Below are positions 1 through 9,780 of a stretch of 64,000 nt of DNA, piece by piece. The notes under the pieces are model-generated. The model did no database searches. It had not been told where the DNA came from and was given only the letters and a program-made list of their open reading frames with translations. The stretch is from Sthenelais limicola (Eukaryota > Annelida > Polychaeta > Phyllodocida > Sigalionidae): assembly GCA_942159475.1 (NCBI GenBank), contig OW804094.1, positions 135,580,755-135,644,754 of the forward strand. Direction: 5' to 3'. The translations under genes were made by a program, and so were the position numbers. The stretch's first letter is position 1. Each line of letters opens with the position of its first letter.

Positions 1-500
1 TAGTTTATCAAATCCCTTATTTTAAAAGCTCACAATTCCCAAATTTTCTAGATTATTAGACATGGTTATTTGAAAATGGAAGTTTGAAAAAATCTAAAAT
101 AATTCTATTTATCCGAAATTTGATACTATTTATCTTTGCACTAACTTACACACACACACACAAACCTTAGACAGACAGGTTTAAAAATGCAATTTAAATG
201 TGTGATCTTTTCCCTTTTCCTATAATGTACTGCATTTCAGCTCTTCGGCAGAGACTCACACATTTCACAATTTCACAAATTACTAAGACCACAGTCTGGA
301 ACGAAAGTTTCATATTGATCCTGAATGATGTAAAAATAGGTCTTGAAAGCCTTTCCTATTAGTAAATGATTATTCTCTCTCAAACATCCCCCTCCAGTCA
401 TTTCAAACCATCAACCATAACAAAAATCATACCAGGCGACGTAATACTCCTCTGAGATGAGATGATGACAAAACTTTAACTTGGTCCATATTTCCACCAG
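1..500 (+). other. Intron sequence upstream of the 501-825 exon
   Basis: AT-rich sequence with a short CA run (about 150-163) and no coding signal I can support. It ends in TTTCCACCAG, which serves as the acceptor of the exon that follows. The intron's start lies outside the window. Confidence 0.6.
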
Positions 501-825
501 GCTAGAGCAGAGAAAGAAGACCCGTAATGAGAAACCGGAAGTAAAAGATGACAGACTAATGGACCTTCAACGTAAATTGGAAGAAAAACGAGAACTGCGG
601 CGAAAAGAACAAGAGAGGGCCAAGCTGGTCCCTGACAAAAAGTCGATTCAAAGGATCAAGGCTTTGAACAATGCGAAGAAGGTCGGCGAGGAGACGCGAT
701 GGTCCGAGCTGGAGAGGACGAAGGAACGCACGGCTCGGCTGGTCTCCGAGGGGGTGATCAGCAGTAGTTCGGCCTCTAAGCTCTTGATGGCCAACAGGGG
801 GAGCATGATCCCGCTCCAACACTAA
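501..825 (+). CDS. Last coding exon of an unidentified charged, coiled-coil protein
   Basis: The frame is open from a splice acceptor (TTTCCACCAG, AG at 499-500) to TAA at 823-825. The first base of the exon completes a split codon, so this is a 3' exon and not a whole gene; the upstream exons lie left of the window. It encodes about 107 residues. The first two thirds are extremely rich in K, E and R (for example DLQRKLEEKRELRRKEQERA), as in a long charged alpha-helix or coiled coil, with no membrane segment. The tail is less charged and contains a serine run (SEGVISSSSASKLL) before ending MIPLQH. GC content is clearly above the flanks and no transposon family of this window overlaps it. I do not recognise the protein. 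Cytoskeletal, ciliary or RNA-associated scaffolds often have this composition, but that is only a guess. Confidence 0.72.
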
Positions 826-923
826 GCCCTTGATTAAAGTAGCAATGTCAGCTGGTTTCGACTAAATTTTTTTTTTTTTGTTTAATTCATTTAAGGCTAA
901 TGGTTACAATCTATGGTTATATA

Positions 924-929
924 AATAAA
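924..929 (+). terminator. Poly(A) signal AATAAA of the 501-825 gene
   Basis: A canonical AATAAA lies about 100 bp after the TAA stop, giving a short 3' UTR. The tract following it is A-rich in the genome, so the cleavage site cannot be placed. Confidence 0.6.
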
Positions 930-2044
930 ACTGAAAAAAAAACGCCTTATCCGGCAAATCTCTGAATAAATATCATATGTTTTTGGGGAATTTTGGGCCC
1001 GTTTTTCCTACTTATTTGAAAGGCTAAGGTATTAGATTCTGGTCATTTCCCTCTTATTTTTGTAATGACTCCTTAAATGCTCTTAGATTGGCACATGCCT
1101 CTTTTACGTCCTCTCAATTTTAAGGGGGAAAAAACTCGTTAAAAAGAAATACGTTGGGATCACCCCGGCCAGGAAAGCAGATTAACAACCTTATGAGTTG
1201 TCATCTCTTCTAGAAAATTGCCAGTCGAGCACAATAAAATATGAAAAATTAAAAAATGTAAGTGAGAATGTGATGCTATTTTTTCATTTTCCTCATTTTC
1301 TAATCTTCGGGGGATCTAATGAAGAATTGATTTTTTTTTTAGGTCACTCTAGCTGAGAATACAGCTTTAAAACGCCACAAAGTTACATGGACGGGAGGGA
1401 ATCATCATTAGGGCGCAATACTGGGTCTATCAGGAGGGAATAACAATCAAGAACTATCTTTGATACCGGACAATAATAGGGCCATCAACTGCAGAGGGCA
1501 GAGGGAGGGGAGAGGCAATGGTTTCCGCAATAGCAAAGCTCTTCTTGATGGGGCTTCCATAATATGAGAACACTTCAGGGAATTTCTATGGGTTTGGAGG
1601 ACTCTTTCTTTTAAGATCTTCCTGTTTTGACTTGGACATTTTTAAAGATTGGTCAGCACAATGTATTTAGAGTAGAATATCAGGTGAAGTGTCTGGTATA
1701 GAGCTTGTCATAGAAGAGAGTCAGCAGTATTTGCTTTTAAAAAGTATTGAAATAAAGATAAATGTGATATAACCTTATCCAAGAATTATATGTGGTGATA
1801 TTTATATAATTATAAATGTATTATTACATACATGAAAGCATTTTTGTAAATAGGTTGATTGTTTAATTTAGTGTAAATAAATGAAAGCATAGCTTCATTG
1901 GAGTCGTCTTCATTCATTTCTTCGCCGATATCTGCCTGCCGGTTGTTTGTTAAAGTATGACAAAGACAACCTTACCAAATTTACTCATGTATTTTGTAAA
2001 CATGTATTGTACTGGTAAATTTGACCATATTATCACTTATAGGA
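930..2044. other. Intergenic sequence between two converging genes
   Basis: AT-rich, with no supported exon on either strand and no copy of the repeat families named here. Several AATAAA strings occur (for example near 1877), as expected by chance at this composition. Confidence 0.4.
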
Positions 2045-2300
2045 GTGACTTTATCAATATTCTGCTGCTGTTATATGTTTATACACGAATTTGAAGGCAC
2101 ATTGGCTGAGAGAAAACCGCCACTGATGAGCGATAATAAGTGAAGTCATCATAGGAAAGGATTCAGGCAGGTTCTCTAAATACAAATAAGGACGTTTTAG
2201 AAGCCCTGTAGCAAAAACAACTGGACAGAATCGTCCAACATTTTGGTCAAATGACTTTTAGATGGGTTGGAAAAGGATGGAAGAAATATTTGTTTTTTTA
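2045..2300 (-). repeat. Dispersed repeat R10, copy 1
   Basis: About 255 bp that matches 46845-47118 in inverted orientation. Shared landmarks include TCCAACCCATCTAAA, GTGACTTCACTTATTATCGC (with small changes) and CAGCAGAATATTGA. No terminal inverted repeats or coding sequence are visible. Confidence 0.7.
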
Positions 2301-2794
2301 CTGGCGCTAACAGAGAGTGCACCTTTAACACATTTACCCTCGTTACGCCTCTTTTTGATGTTTGAAATAAGGATGAAAGTCTTTGATTGCGATTTTAATC
2401 TTTACACAGACAAGGTGTTCAAACAAGTGTTAAAATCTTACGGGAAGTTGACAACATTTAAATCTTCTTACCGTTCTTAAAAGCTCAAACAGGATAAAAC
2501 TCAAAATTTGCTTGCTCAATTATAATTTTTAATTCGAATTTCTGCTCGATCGCAAATACAACATTTGAACAATTTTGTTTGACTTTTCATAGAAATTTTA
2601 TTGCCAAGTCTAATTCATTGAGGAATTGTCCATATCAACTTTATACTTCATATATATTAACTTTATATATATATATATATATATAATTTGTCTCTATATT
2701 TCCAGCTCTCGACAAAAAATCATCTGCATAATATATATACATCACATTAGATGGGACTCCATTGTTTTATAACGGTGGGAACACTATCCACATA
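2301..2794. other. Unassigned AT-rich sequence with a TA microsatellite
   Basis: Holds a TA run at about 2662-2684. Nothing else can be supported. Confidence 0.4.
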
Positions 2795-3165
2795 TGTGAT
2801 GTGTCACAGGAAAATGAGTCACAAGTTGCATAAAAAAGGATTTTGAGATACCATCATATTTGAGAATGAGATCAAACCGATTCTAATGATAGTAAACATT
2901 GGTATACAGCTAATACATATTTCTATATTTTAAGTTTGATATTTTTACTTTTGAAAAAAGAATGTGCACTATCACTGGATAGTGAGCTACGAAATGCATG
3001 GATATATCAAATACACGGTCTTGTAATTTAACACATGTATTTATGCTACTGCCAGCACTAAGCACATCAAAAATGAAAACATTCTGCTCAAGGGGTCTTA
3101 TGAAAAAACAATTGAAAAATATCATTTTTTGCAACTTGTGACTCATTTTTCTATGGCATATGACA
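2795..3165 (+). mobile_element. F2 element, copy A
   Basis: Starts TGTGATGTGTCACAGGAAAA and ends with the inverted counterpart (TTGTGACTCATTTTTC). The interior matches the other F2 copies, including GATACCATCATATTTGAGAA. No coding capacity, so non-autonomous. Confidence 0.8.
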
Positions 3166-3404
3166 TTTGAGAGGGACTTATTTGATGCAAGAGCAACCAA
3201 AACATACCTGTACATTGAATGGTGCGATTCGATTACCTATACATCAATACTGAATCAATAGTATAGTAACGAACCAATGGTGTGACCCATGCTATCAACT
3301 ATTGTAAGATGATTGTTATTTTGCGTTAATATTTGGAAAAATCGATCAAAATCAATACATTTTTAGAAACTTGTTGAAAGTCAAGGGACACATTTGTATT
3401 ACAT

Positions 3405-3637
3405 GGGTCAGATCTTCAGAAAATGTACAATCTGTAGATCTACATATTTAGTAAATTCTGTTAAATTAGACTGAGAAATGGCCAATACTAAGTATATCTG
3501 AGTACATTTGTGATATTGTCTTGATTCGAACAATCTGGTTATGTTGGTCTGAATTTTTAACCTTATTTTTGTCTTAAATTTAGATGATTTGACAGGATTG
3601 ATGAAGGGGAATTGTACATTTTCTGGCGATTTCACCC
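3405..3637 (+). mobile_element. F1 element, copy 1
   Basis: Left end GGGTCAGATCTTCAGAAAAT, right end ATTTTCTGGCGATTTCACCC. Full-length but diverged. The right flank AAATGT is shared with the F1 copy ending at 62834. Confidence 0.82.
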
Positions 3638-3812
3638 AAATGTATGCGTGTTTATTGCTATCGCATTCGAACCCCTCATTCTATTTAGAGATCAACTGGA
3701 AATTATATTCAGAATCAATGAAAATACAAACGGAATGCATTTTATTCTACCATGAGGTGATTTCCACTAAACCGATTTTCCACAGCGGGCAGTAGGCTGA
3801 GAGAATAAGAAT

Positions 3813-4136
3813 TGTAATGTGTCACAGAAAAATGAGTCACAAATTTAGAAAATGGGTTTTGAGATACCGTTATATTTGAAAAGATGAAATCAAGCAGATC
3901 CCAATGATGGTAAACAATTGGACAGTTAATACGTGTTTCTATATATTCTAACTTTGATATTTCTATTTTTGAAGAAAACTTGGCAATATCTCTGGGTAGA
4001 CAATTACTAGTTAAGTAGCTATACTCCATAGGATGATCTTAGAAATGCAGAATTTCAACAGAAAGATCTTGTGAATAATACACATTGAAAAATATCAATT
4101 TGGCGACTTGTGGCTCATTTTCCTGTAACAAATCAC
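3813..4136 (+). mobile_element. F2 element, copy B
   Basis: Begins TGTAATGTGTCACAGAAAAA and ends near TTTTCCTGTAACAAATCACA. Internally shorter than copy A. Confidence 0.75.
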
Positions 4137-4312
4137 ACATTGAACAATAGGCTGACGATGGTAGATTAATCCAACCTTGACGGGAGTGACACGACTGAAA
4201 GCCGTGTGACAGCTGCCTGACAGTCGGTTATCTTCTCCTTGATTCAGTTTTCCCTCCGACTACACCCGTCGAGATAATCGGCTCATTGGATATGGGGCTT
4301 AACTCTTCTGAA
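4137..4312. other. Unassigned spacer
   Basis: No gene or named repeat seen. Confidence 0.4.
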
Positions 4313-5034
4313 GGGCCAGATTTTTAGAAAATGTACAATCGTCAGCTCTACAACTTTGGTAACTACTGCTAAATTAGACTGAGAATTTATAAATGCTCTG
4401 CATATCTGAGTAACTTTGGCATTGTGTTGATTAAAGATTTCTCTTTCGTTGTGCAGTCCTACGTATTACCGGAGGGTCCAGATACACATCTCCCATACCC
4501 ACTGCGCGCTTGATCGCGTTTTACCCATAACATCTCTTGGGCTGTCACCACAAGGTGTAGGGTTACTGAGACTGGGGCTCTTGAAGTTGCACTATACTAA
4601 CTAAGCATTTGGGAGGATTGCGAAATGACACATATTTATGAGTGTCCATTTCAAGCACTGTTTATATCTGAGTGTAATTTATATCTTCAATATTCACAAA
4701 AGAATAGGACGAATATTTCAATATTTTTGAATTATTTCAATACCAGAATAGTGTGAGCCAGCATTTATTCAAATTTAATATGTTGCCTGTCTAGTCCCTC
4801 ATAGAGAGCCTCACGCTCCAAACATGTGTCAGTGGTTAAGAGCGGGCGAGGCACCGGCCACTCTATGGTCCCTTCTTACCGCATACCAATTTAACAACCA
4901 AATTTGGTTGGTGAAACGCGGTAATACGTAGGACTGTGTGTTAAACTGCATTTCGAACGTCATTACTCTCTTAGATTTGGATTATTTGAGAGGATAGGCG
5001 AGGGCGAATTGTACATTTTCTGAAGATCTGACCC
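4313..5034 (+). mobile_element. F1 element, copy 2, split by a 483-bp insertion
   Basis: The left half (4313-4453) and right half (4937-5034) together equal one ordinary F1 copy. The F1 ends are flanked by TGAA on both sides, a clear 4-bp target duplication. Confidence 0.85.
4454..4936. mobile_element. Non-autonomous DNA transposon with CAGTCCTACGTATTACCG ends
   Basis: It interrupts F1 copy 2. The terminal inverted repeats are at least 18 bp: CAGTCCTACGTATTACCG on the left and CGGTAATACGTAGGACTG on the right. Both sides are flanked by TGTG, and removing the element with one TGTG restores the normal F1 reading. The 483-bp interior has no open frame of note. The superfamily is not assigned. 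Confidence 0.85.
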
Positions 5035-5250
5035 TGAAGGTTTAGATGTGGAATGTACAGACTTGTCCTACATGCACCAATTAACACATTCTGATTAGGA
5101 TGAGAAATAATCTATATACATCTAGATATAAATTACTTTGTACCTTTCTGACATCATCATCCATTGACAGAACAAGAATATATTTTCTTTTTCACTTCAA
5201 GACGCTCAAAAACGTTGATGGCTACAAGGGGTAATTGCATACACGTATAT

Positions 5251-5486
5251 GGGTAAGATTTTGAGAAAATGTACAATTGGCAGCTGCACACATTTAGTAA
5301 ATTCTCTGCTAGATTAGGCCGCAAATTTAGTCAATACTAGGTAAATTCGAGTATATTCGGCATTGCATTCATTCTAGCATTGTTTGGTTCGATTGAACAG
5401 TATTTTGAACTATATTTTCACCTAAAATTCGGGTTATTTGAGAGAATTGGTGAAGGTAAATTGTACATTTTCTGGTGACTTCACCC
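5251..5486 (+). mobile_element. F1 element, copy 3
   Basis: Ends GGGTAAGATTTTGAGAAAAT and TTTTCTGGTGACTTCACCC; flanked by ATAT on both sides. Confidence 0.85.
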
Positions 5487-5748
5487 ATATACTCCAATTG
5501 ATGTTGATATGATATCTCTTTACAATATATACAAGGGGTATGCACCACTAGAGTACAAAGTGTCTCTCTGATGATAAACGGCAGTTAGGCCTATATTTCA
5601 TGGTAATGAGCATCCTCTAAGTAGCCTCAACCAAGGTGATCTAAGGTCCTCAGTGCATTATTCAGCCTTCTGTAATTGACGTGATCACTCACTCATGAAA
5701 GGCCCAATATATTATCCCTACATACAAACAACCCTATGATCAGCTAAA

Positions 5749-5955
5749 GGGCCTTGTCCACTAAGCCGATTTGCATGCGATTCTGAAGGTATTTTTCATT
5801 AGAATGATTTAAACATCCCTTTTCGCAAATGTATCAATGTATATGTTTAACGCTGGAAATAAAATAGTACAATTACAATTCTTACAGAATTTAGTGGAAA
5901 AGGGTCCTCTGCGACGCAAAATCGCATGGGAATCGGTTTAGTGGACTAGGGCCTT
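5749..5955. mobile_element. F4 inverted-repeat element, copy 1 (longest)
   Basis: Left GGGCCTTGTCCACTAAGCCG, right CGGTTTAGTGGACTAGGGCC, with long imperfect arms around an AT-rich centre. About 205 bp, no coding capacity. Confidence 0.8.
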
Positions 5956-6202
5956 ATTTATTCTAATGGTACAATATACAAACACGGTAACTAAGTTCAA
6001 AGTAATAAGCTGTACATGTGTATAATATAATATAGTTATTGTTACACATGGTTCACATTTAGGATTTATACAACTATTGATAGGTTTCAGCCACAAAATA
6101 GTACAATATACTCATTTATTTTGTACACACTTGGTTGACATCATCATATTCCAGAATTGAGAATAGAGAAAATGTGTAAACTATTCACTCATCAAACACC
6201 TT
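5956..6202. other. Unassigned AT-rich spacer
   Basis: No gene or named repeat seen. Confidence 0.4.
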
Positions 6203-6405
6203 AAACCCTGCCCACACACAGCCGATTTGGCTCCCGATTGCCCCCTGATTGTGGTCTCCCGATAAATCCTATGGTTTCATTTTAAGTCCTGGTATATGTT
6301 TTTGAAATAACGTCAACCCGGATTGGAAATGAAATCCTAGGATTCATTGGAAGACCAAAATCGGGGGACAATCGTGAGCCAAATCGGTTGTGTGTGTTCA
6401 CGGCT
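6203..6405. mobile_element. F5 inverted-repeat element, copy 1
   Basis: The left arm holds CACACACAGCCGATTTGGCT and the right arm GAGCCAAATCGGTTGTGTGT, so the roughly 200-bp unit can fold back on itself. A second, partial copy lies at 7846-7991. Confidence 0.7.
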
Positions 6406-7023
6406 TATATTCTCTATGTATATATGATATTAATTTATGTCTCGTGTTTTATTTTGCAGTGCTACAAGCACTGATGATATAAGATTACACATGATGTATA
6501 TTACACAATATTCTCTCTTGCAAGGCATCGTTGCTATTATACACTTTTTTTGTCATGATTCGACTTTTCGGCATGAACAATTCCGAACATATTATATTAT
6601 TAAATCGGAAAATAACTATAATCATCAACAGTTTGGGTACTCATACATGACGTCCTCTGAACCGCAGAGGAACATATATAATAAATACATCAGTGGAACC
6701 AACAATTTAAATTAATTTTAAATTAATTAAACCAACTTTAAACCCTAGTTATACACTGACAGAACTCCCTTGGTGGTACTTTTTCATTCTGATTCTATTC
6801 CCTTATCAAAATCCCTCTGTCATATTTGTCTGTCAGTAGATGTTTGGTTTGAATTGTTGAAATGAAGACTACGAGATATATAACAGCAATGTTTCAGAAT
6901 GCTTTCTATGGTGAGTGGGACCGCCTTTCTTCTACTCATGAACTTCTCCGACCTTTCCCAATACTTAACTGCCAGCTATCGGCCTGGTATGTGCCTGAAA
7001 TAGAGAGAAATAAGCAGGTTGAT
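6406..7023. other. Unassigned AT-rich sequence
   Basis: A 92-codon open frame on the plus strand (6437-6715) lacks coding composition. No repeat recognised. Confidence 0.4.
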
Positions 7024-7574
7024 AATAGGGGATTTGCATAGCCGCCATTTTGAATCTTGATTGGAATGGAATTATGGGACTAAAGGGTGGTCTCCACTGG
7101 CTGCGGTAAGCTCTGCGGTAACCCTTGCAATGGTGCTGTGTTGGTGAGGAGTGGCGAGGTCCTGCCTACATGGCCAGTGAACTCAGTGGATAGGACCTCG
7201 TCATTCCTTTCCACCTACAGAACAAGCACAAATCATCGCAAGGCTTACCGCAGAGCTTACCGCAGCCAGTGGAGACCATCCTTAATGGTACAGTGTAAAA
7301 GCTATAGAAAACATCTCATATTCAGCATGGACTATTTATCAATACTCTAATGTCAATATCCAGGTGTTATACATGTTTCCATGACACAAGCCCTCATCTT
7401 TCCCATCATGCAGTTGGTTTTCATAGGTCATTTGTACAAGCTGATATTGGTGAAAACATTCTTGCAATTTTCGATAAAAATCTTGCTAAATATTTGTTTG
7501 TCAGATTTCAACAGAATCCATCACAGCATGCACTGTAATAGACATGCGCAGTGGCACATGCAAACTTGATTTGT
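7024..7574 (+). mobile_element. F3 element, copy a, with a nested insertion
   Basis: Begins AATAGGGGATTTGCATAGCC and continues through all F3 landmarks to GACATGCGCAGTGGCACATG. The last few bases of the right end have drifted from the family ending. Interrupted by a Harbinger-like element. Confidence 0.85.
7084..7282. mobile_element. PIF/Harbinger-like miniature element nested in F3
   Basis: 199 bp with terminal inverted repeats of about 45 bp differing at only a few positions: AGGGTGGTCTCCACTGGCTG on the left, CAGCCAGTGGAGACCATCCT on the right. Both sides are flanked by TAA. Removing the element with one TAA restores the F3 sequence GGGACTAATGGTAC exactly. A 3-bp TWA duplication is the known habit of PIF/Harbinger, which supports but does not prove the assignment. 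No transposase. Confidence 0.85.
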
Positions 7575-7741
7575 TTGATATCATATTCAAGTGATACAAG
7601 ATTACTCTTTATTATCATACCTGACATTTTACTAAGTTACTGATGGAAGAAGCTATAAACAAATACAAAGTAAAGAGTTCCTTATTTCATCTTATCTTAA
7701 TATATGACTTAATAATGCTTATAAATAATCAGCAGAAGGCC

Positions 7742-7845
7742 AATAGGAGATTTGCATGTCCACTTTCTTGAATCTTAATTCGCATGGAATGATGGGAGTT
7801 GTAAATCGGTGTAAACGCTATAAAAAACATACCATGTTCAATCTC
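7742..7845 (+). mobile_element. F3 element, copy b (left part only)
   Basis: Starts AATAGGAGATTTGCATGTCC and stops after the ACATACCATGTTCA landmark, where an F5 copy begins. Confidence 0.7.
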
Positions 7846-7991
7846 AGGATTTCATTTCAAATCCTGGTTTATCTTTTTGAAATAACATAAACCATGATTT
7901 GAAATGAAATGTTAGGATTCATTAGAAGACCGAAATCGCGGGGCAATCGGGGCCAAATCGGGGCCAAATCGGCCATGTGTGCATCAGGCCT
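7846..7991. mobile_element. F5 element, copy 2 (partial)
   Basis: Shares the interior TTTTGAAATAACATAAACC and the right arm with the copy at 6203-6405. The left arm is missing, and the segment GGGGCCAAATC is duplicated. Confidence 0.65.
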
Positions 7992-8300
7992 ATTAGGAAC
8001 TTATACTTTTTTGTGTCAGGTGTATTGAGACAACGGCAGATCATATCAGCGGATTCGTGATACTTGTATCTTGAAGGCGGAGAGGTTTTTTTTGGTGGAT
8101 GGAGTATCGAATGGCCCCAACTGCAGAGGTATTATATTATCATCCGCTAATGGAATAGGTCCAGACTCCCATTATCCACGGGAAATTAGGTGGATTTGGA
8201 ACACGATGTTTGACAGAATCCAGAATTTGATAGGGCCAAATGATAAAGTATAGAAATGGTGGTTGTTAGGGGAAATAATCTAGCTCCTGGGTAGGCCTAT
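7992..8300. other. Unassigned sequence
   Basis: A 60-codon plus-strand frame at 8071-8253 has no recognisable content or splice signals. Nothing else seen. Confidence 0.35.
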
Positions 8301-8536
8301 GGGTCAGTTTTTCAGAAAATTTACAATTGGCAGCTCTACATATTTAGTAATTTCTGGTAAGTTCTGCTAAAAAAATAATAAATTGTGGGTATATCTAAGT
8401 ATATTTGGTATAGCATTGATTTAAAGTATCAGTTCTGTTATGTTAAACAGCATTTTGAAGCTCATTTCTGTCTTAAATGGGGGTTATTTGAGAGGATTGG
8501 TGAAGGCGAATTGTACATTTTCTGAAAATCTGACCC
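8301..8536 (+). mobile_element. F1 element, copy 4
   Basis: Left GGGTCAGTTTTTCAGAAAAT, right ATTTTCTGAAAATCTGACCC, flanked by CTAT on both sides (4-bp duplication). Confidence 0.88.
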
Positions 8537-8639
8537 CTATAAGAGCACCTGGTCGAACTGACAGCACCACAAGCTGCTATCAAACTCCTGAGTCGAATTT
8601 CATCTTTATATATGAGCTAGTTAACCTTATTCATTATTA

Positions 8640-9066
8640 CGCATTGCTCTGGAAACAACGTATCTAGAGTGAGTTACGCACAGTACATATGTCACTAGTG
8701 GGTTATGTGTGGTAGTCATGGCAACCAATGTGGCTATGTGGGTTTTTTACCAAGTTTAGCGCCAAAATTCAACTTCATGACTCAAAAATGATTTCTATTT
8801 ATATTATTAAAGCTTATTTAATAAGTCTCTGTGGTTTCAGTCGCCTAGAATATTCACGCTCCTTCAACCAACTCGTTAGTTAATCTGTATATCAATTTAT
8901 CATATATATGCATTTAATGATATAAATAATAAACTTTTGGGGTCATAAACTTGAATTTTGGCTGTAAACTGGTTAACAAACACATTGGTTGCCATGGCTA
9001 CCACTCGTAACACACTAATGTAATATGCACTCTAGATATACACTCTAGATATGTCAGAGCAATGCG
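8640..9066. mobile_element. F6 element, copy 1
   Basis: About 427 bp bounded by CGCATTGCTCTGGAAACAAC and GTCAGAGCAATGCG. Both subterminal regions contain ATCTAGAGTG, and there is a further internal inverted relation (TGGTTGCCATGGC near the right end, GTCATGGCAACCAA near the left). No coding capacity. A second copy lies at 34390-34749. Confidence 0.75.
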
Positions 9067-9540
9067 TATCTAATAAATGTCAATAATATCAACTTAGCAA
9101 TTTCATAGGAAATTATTTGATACTTTCTCGCCTCAAATCGTTTCGCAAAAGGCTATTTCCGCCAAAGATAATGGATTCTTCTTTGAATTTCCCTCAGTTT
9201 ATATTTAGTGTTTTTCCACTTCAGGTGCTATTATTATCACTATCAGTATTGCCATTTTGATGAAGACTTCATTTCGCCACAGGCTCTATCGATTATAATT
9301 TTAAATACGAGTAGGCTCCACTGTATATCCACTACTATTAACAAGTAGACCTCTCTATAATACCTCATCCATCTCTCCCCATCTCGGTTTCTCTTTATAC
9401 CACTTTCTTCTTTCTTCTTAACTCATAAACTGCTATCCGTCTCTTCGTCTGTCTTTCTCTTATTACTGTCTCTCCCATTCTCTCTGTCAGTCTTCTCTTT
9501 ATCTTCCGCTGATATACCTCCCTCTTTCTTTCTCAAATAC
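9067..9540. other. Unassigned sequence before the purine/pyrimidine tracts
   Basis: No gene or named repeat. It becomes pyrimidine-rich from about 9365. Confidence 0.35.
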
Positions 9541-9735
9541 GAATAATAGGAGAGAGAGAGAGGCGAGAGAGGAGAGAGAGGAGGGAGAAAGAGAAAAGAG
9601 AGAGGAGAGAAGAAAAGAGAGAGGGGGAGAGAGAAGGGAGAGTGAGGAGAGAGAGAAGAGAGAGAGGAGAGAGAGAGAGAAGAGACAGAGGAGAGAGAGG
9701 AGAGTGAGTAGAGGAGAAAGAGACTATAGGAGAGA
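9541..9735. repeat. GA-rich purine tract
   Basis: Almost pure G/A on the plus strand in GAGAG variants. The long minus-strand open frame across it (S/L-rich) is an artefact of the repeat. Confidence 0.9.
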
Positions 9736-9780
9736 GGGGGTATCAGTATCAAAGTAATTATCCTCTACCCTTCTAAGCTG

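Noticed and set aside
3405..3637. Assigning F1 to Tc1/mariner because many copies have TA next to GGGTC
   Set aside because: Copies flanked by CTAT, TGAA, TACA and ATGT and the nested insertions show a 4-bp duplication that need not contain TA.
8071..8253. 60-codon plus-strand frame with mixed composition
   Set aside because: No acceptor or donor with matching phase and no recognisable motif.
9423..9752. 109-codon S/L-rich frame on the minus strand
   Set aside because: By-product of the GA tract; no codon structure.
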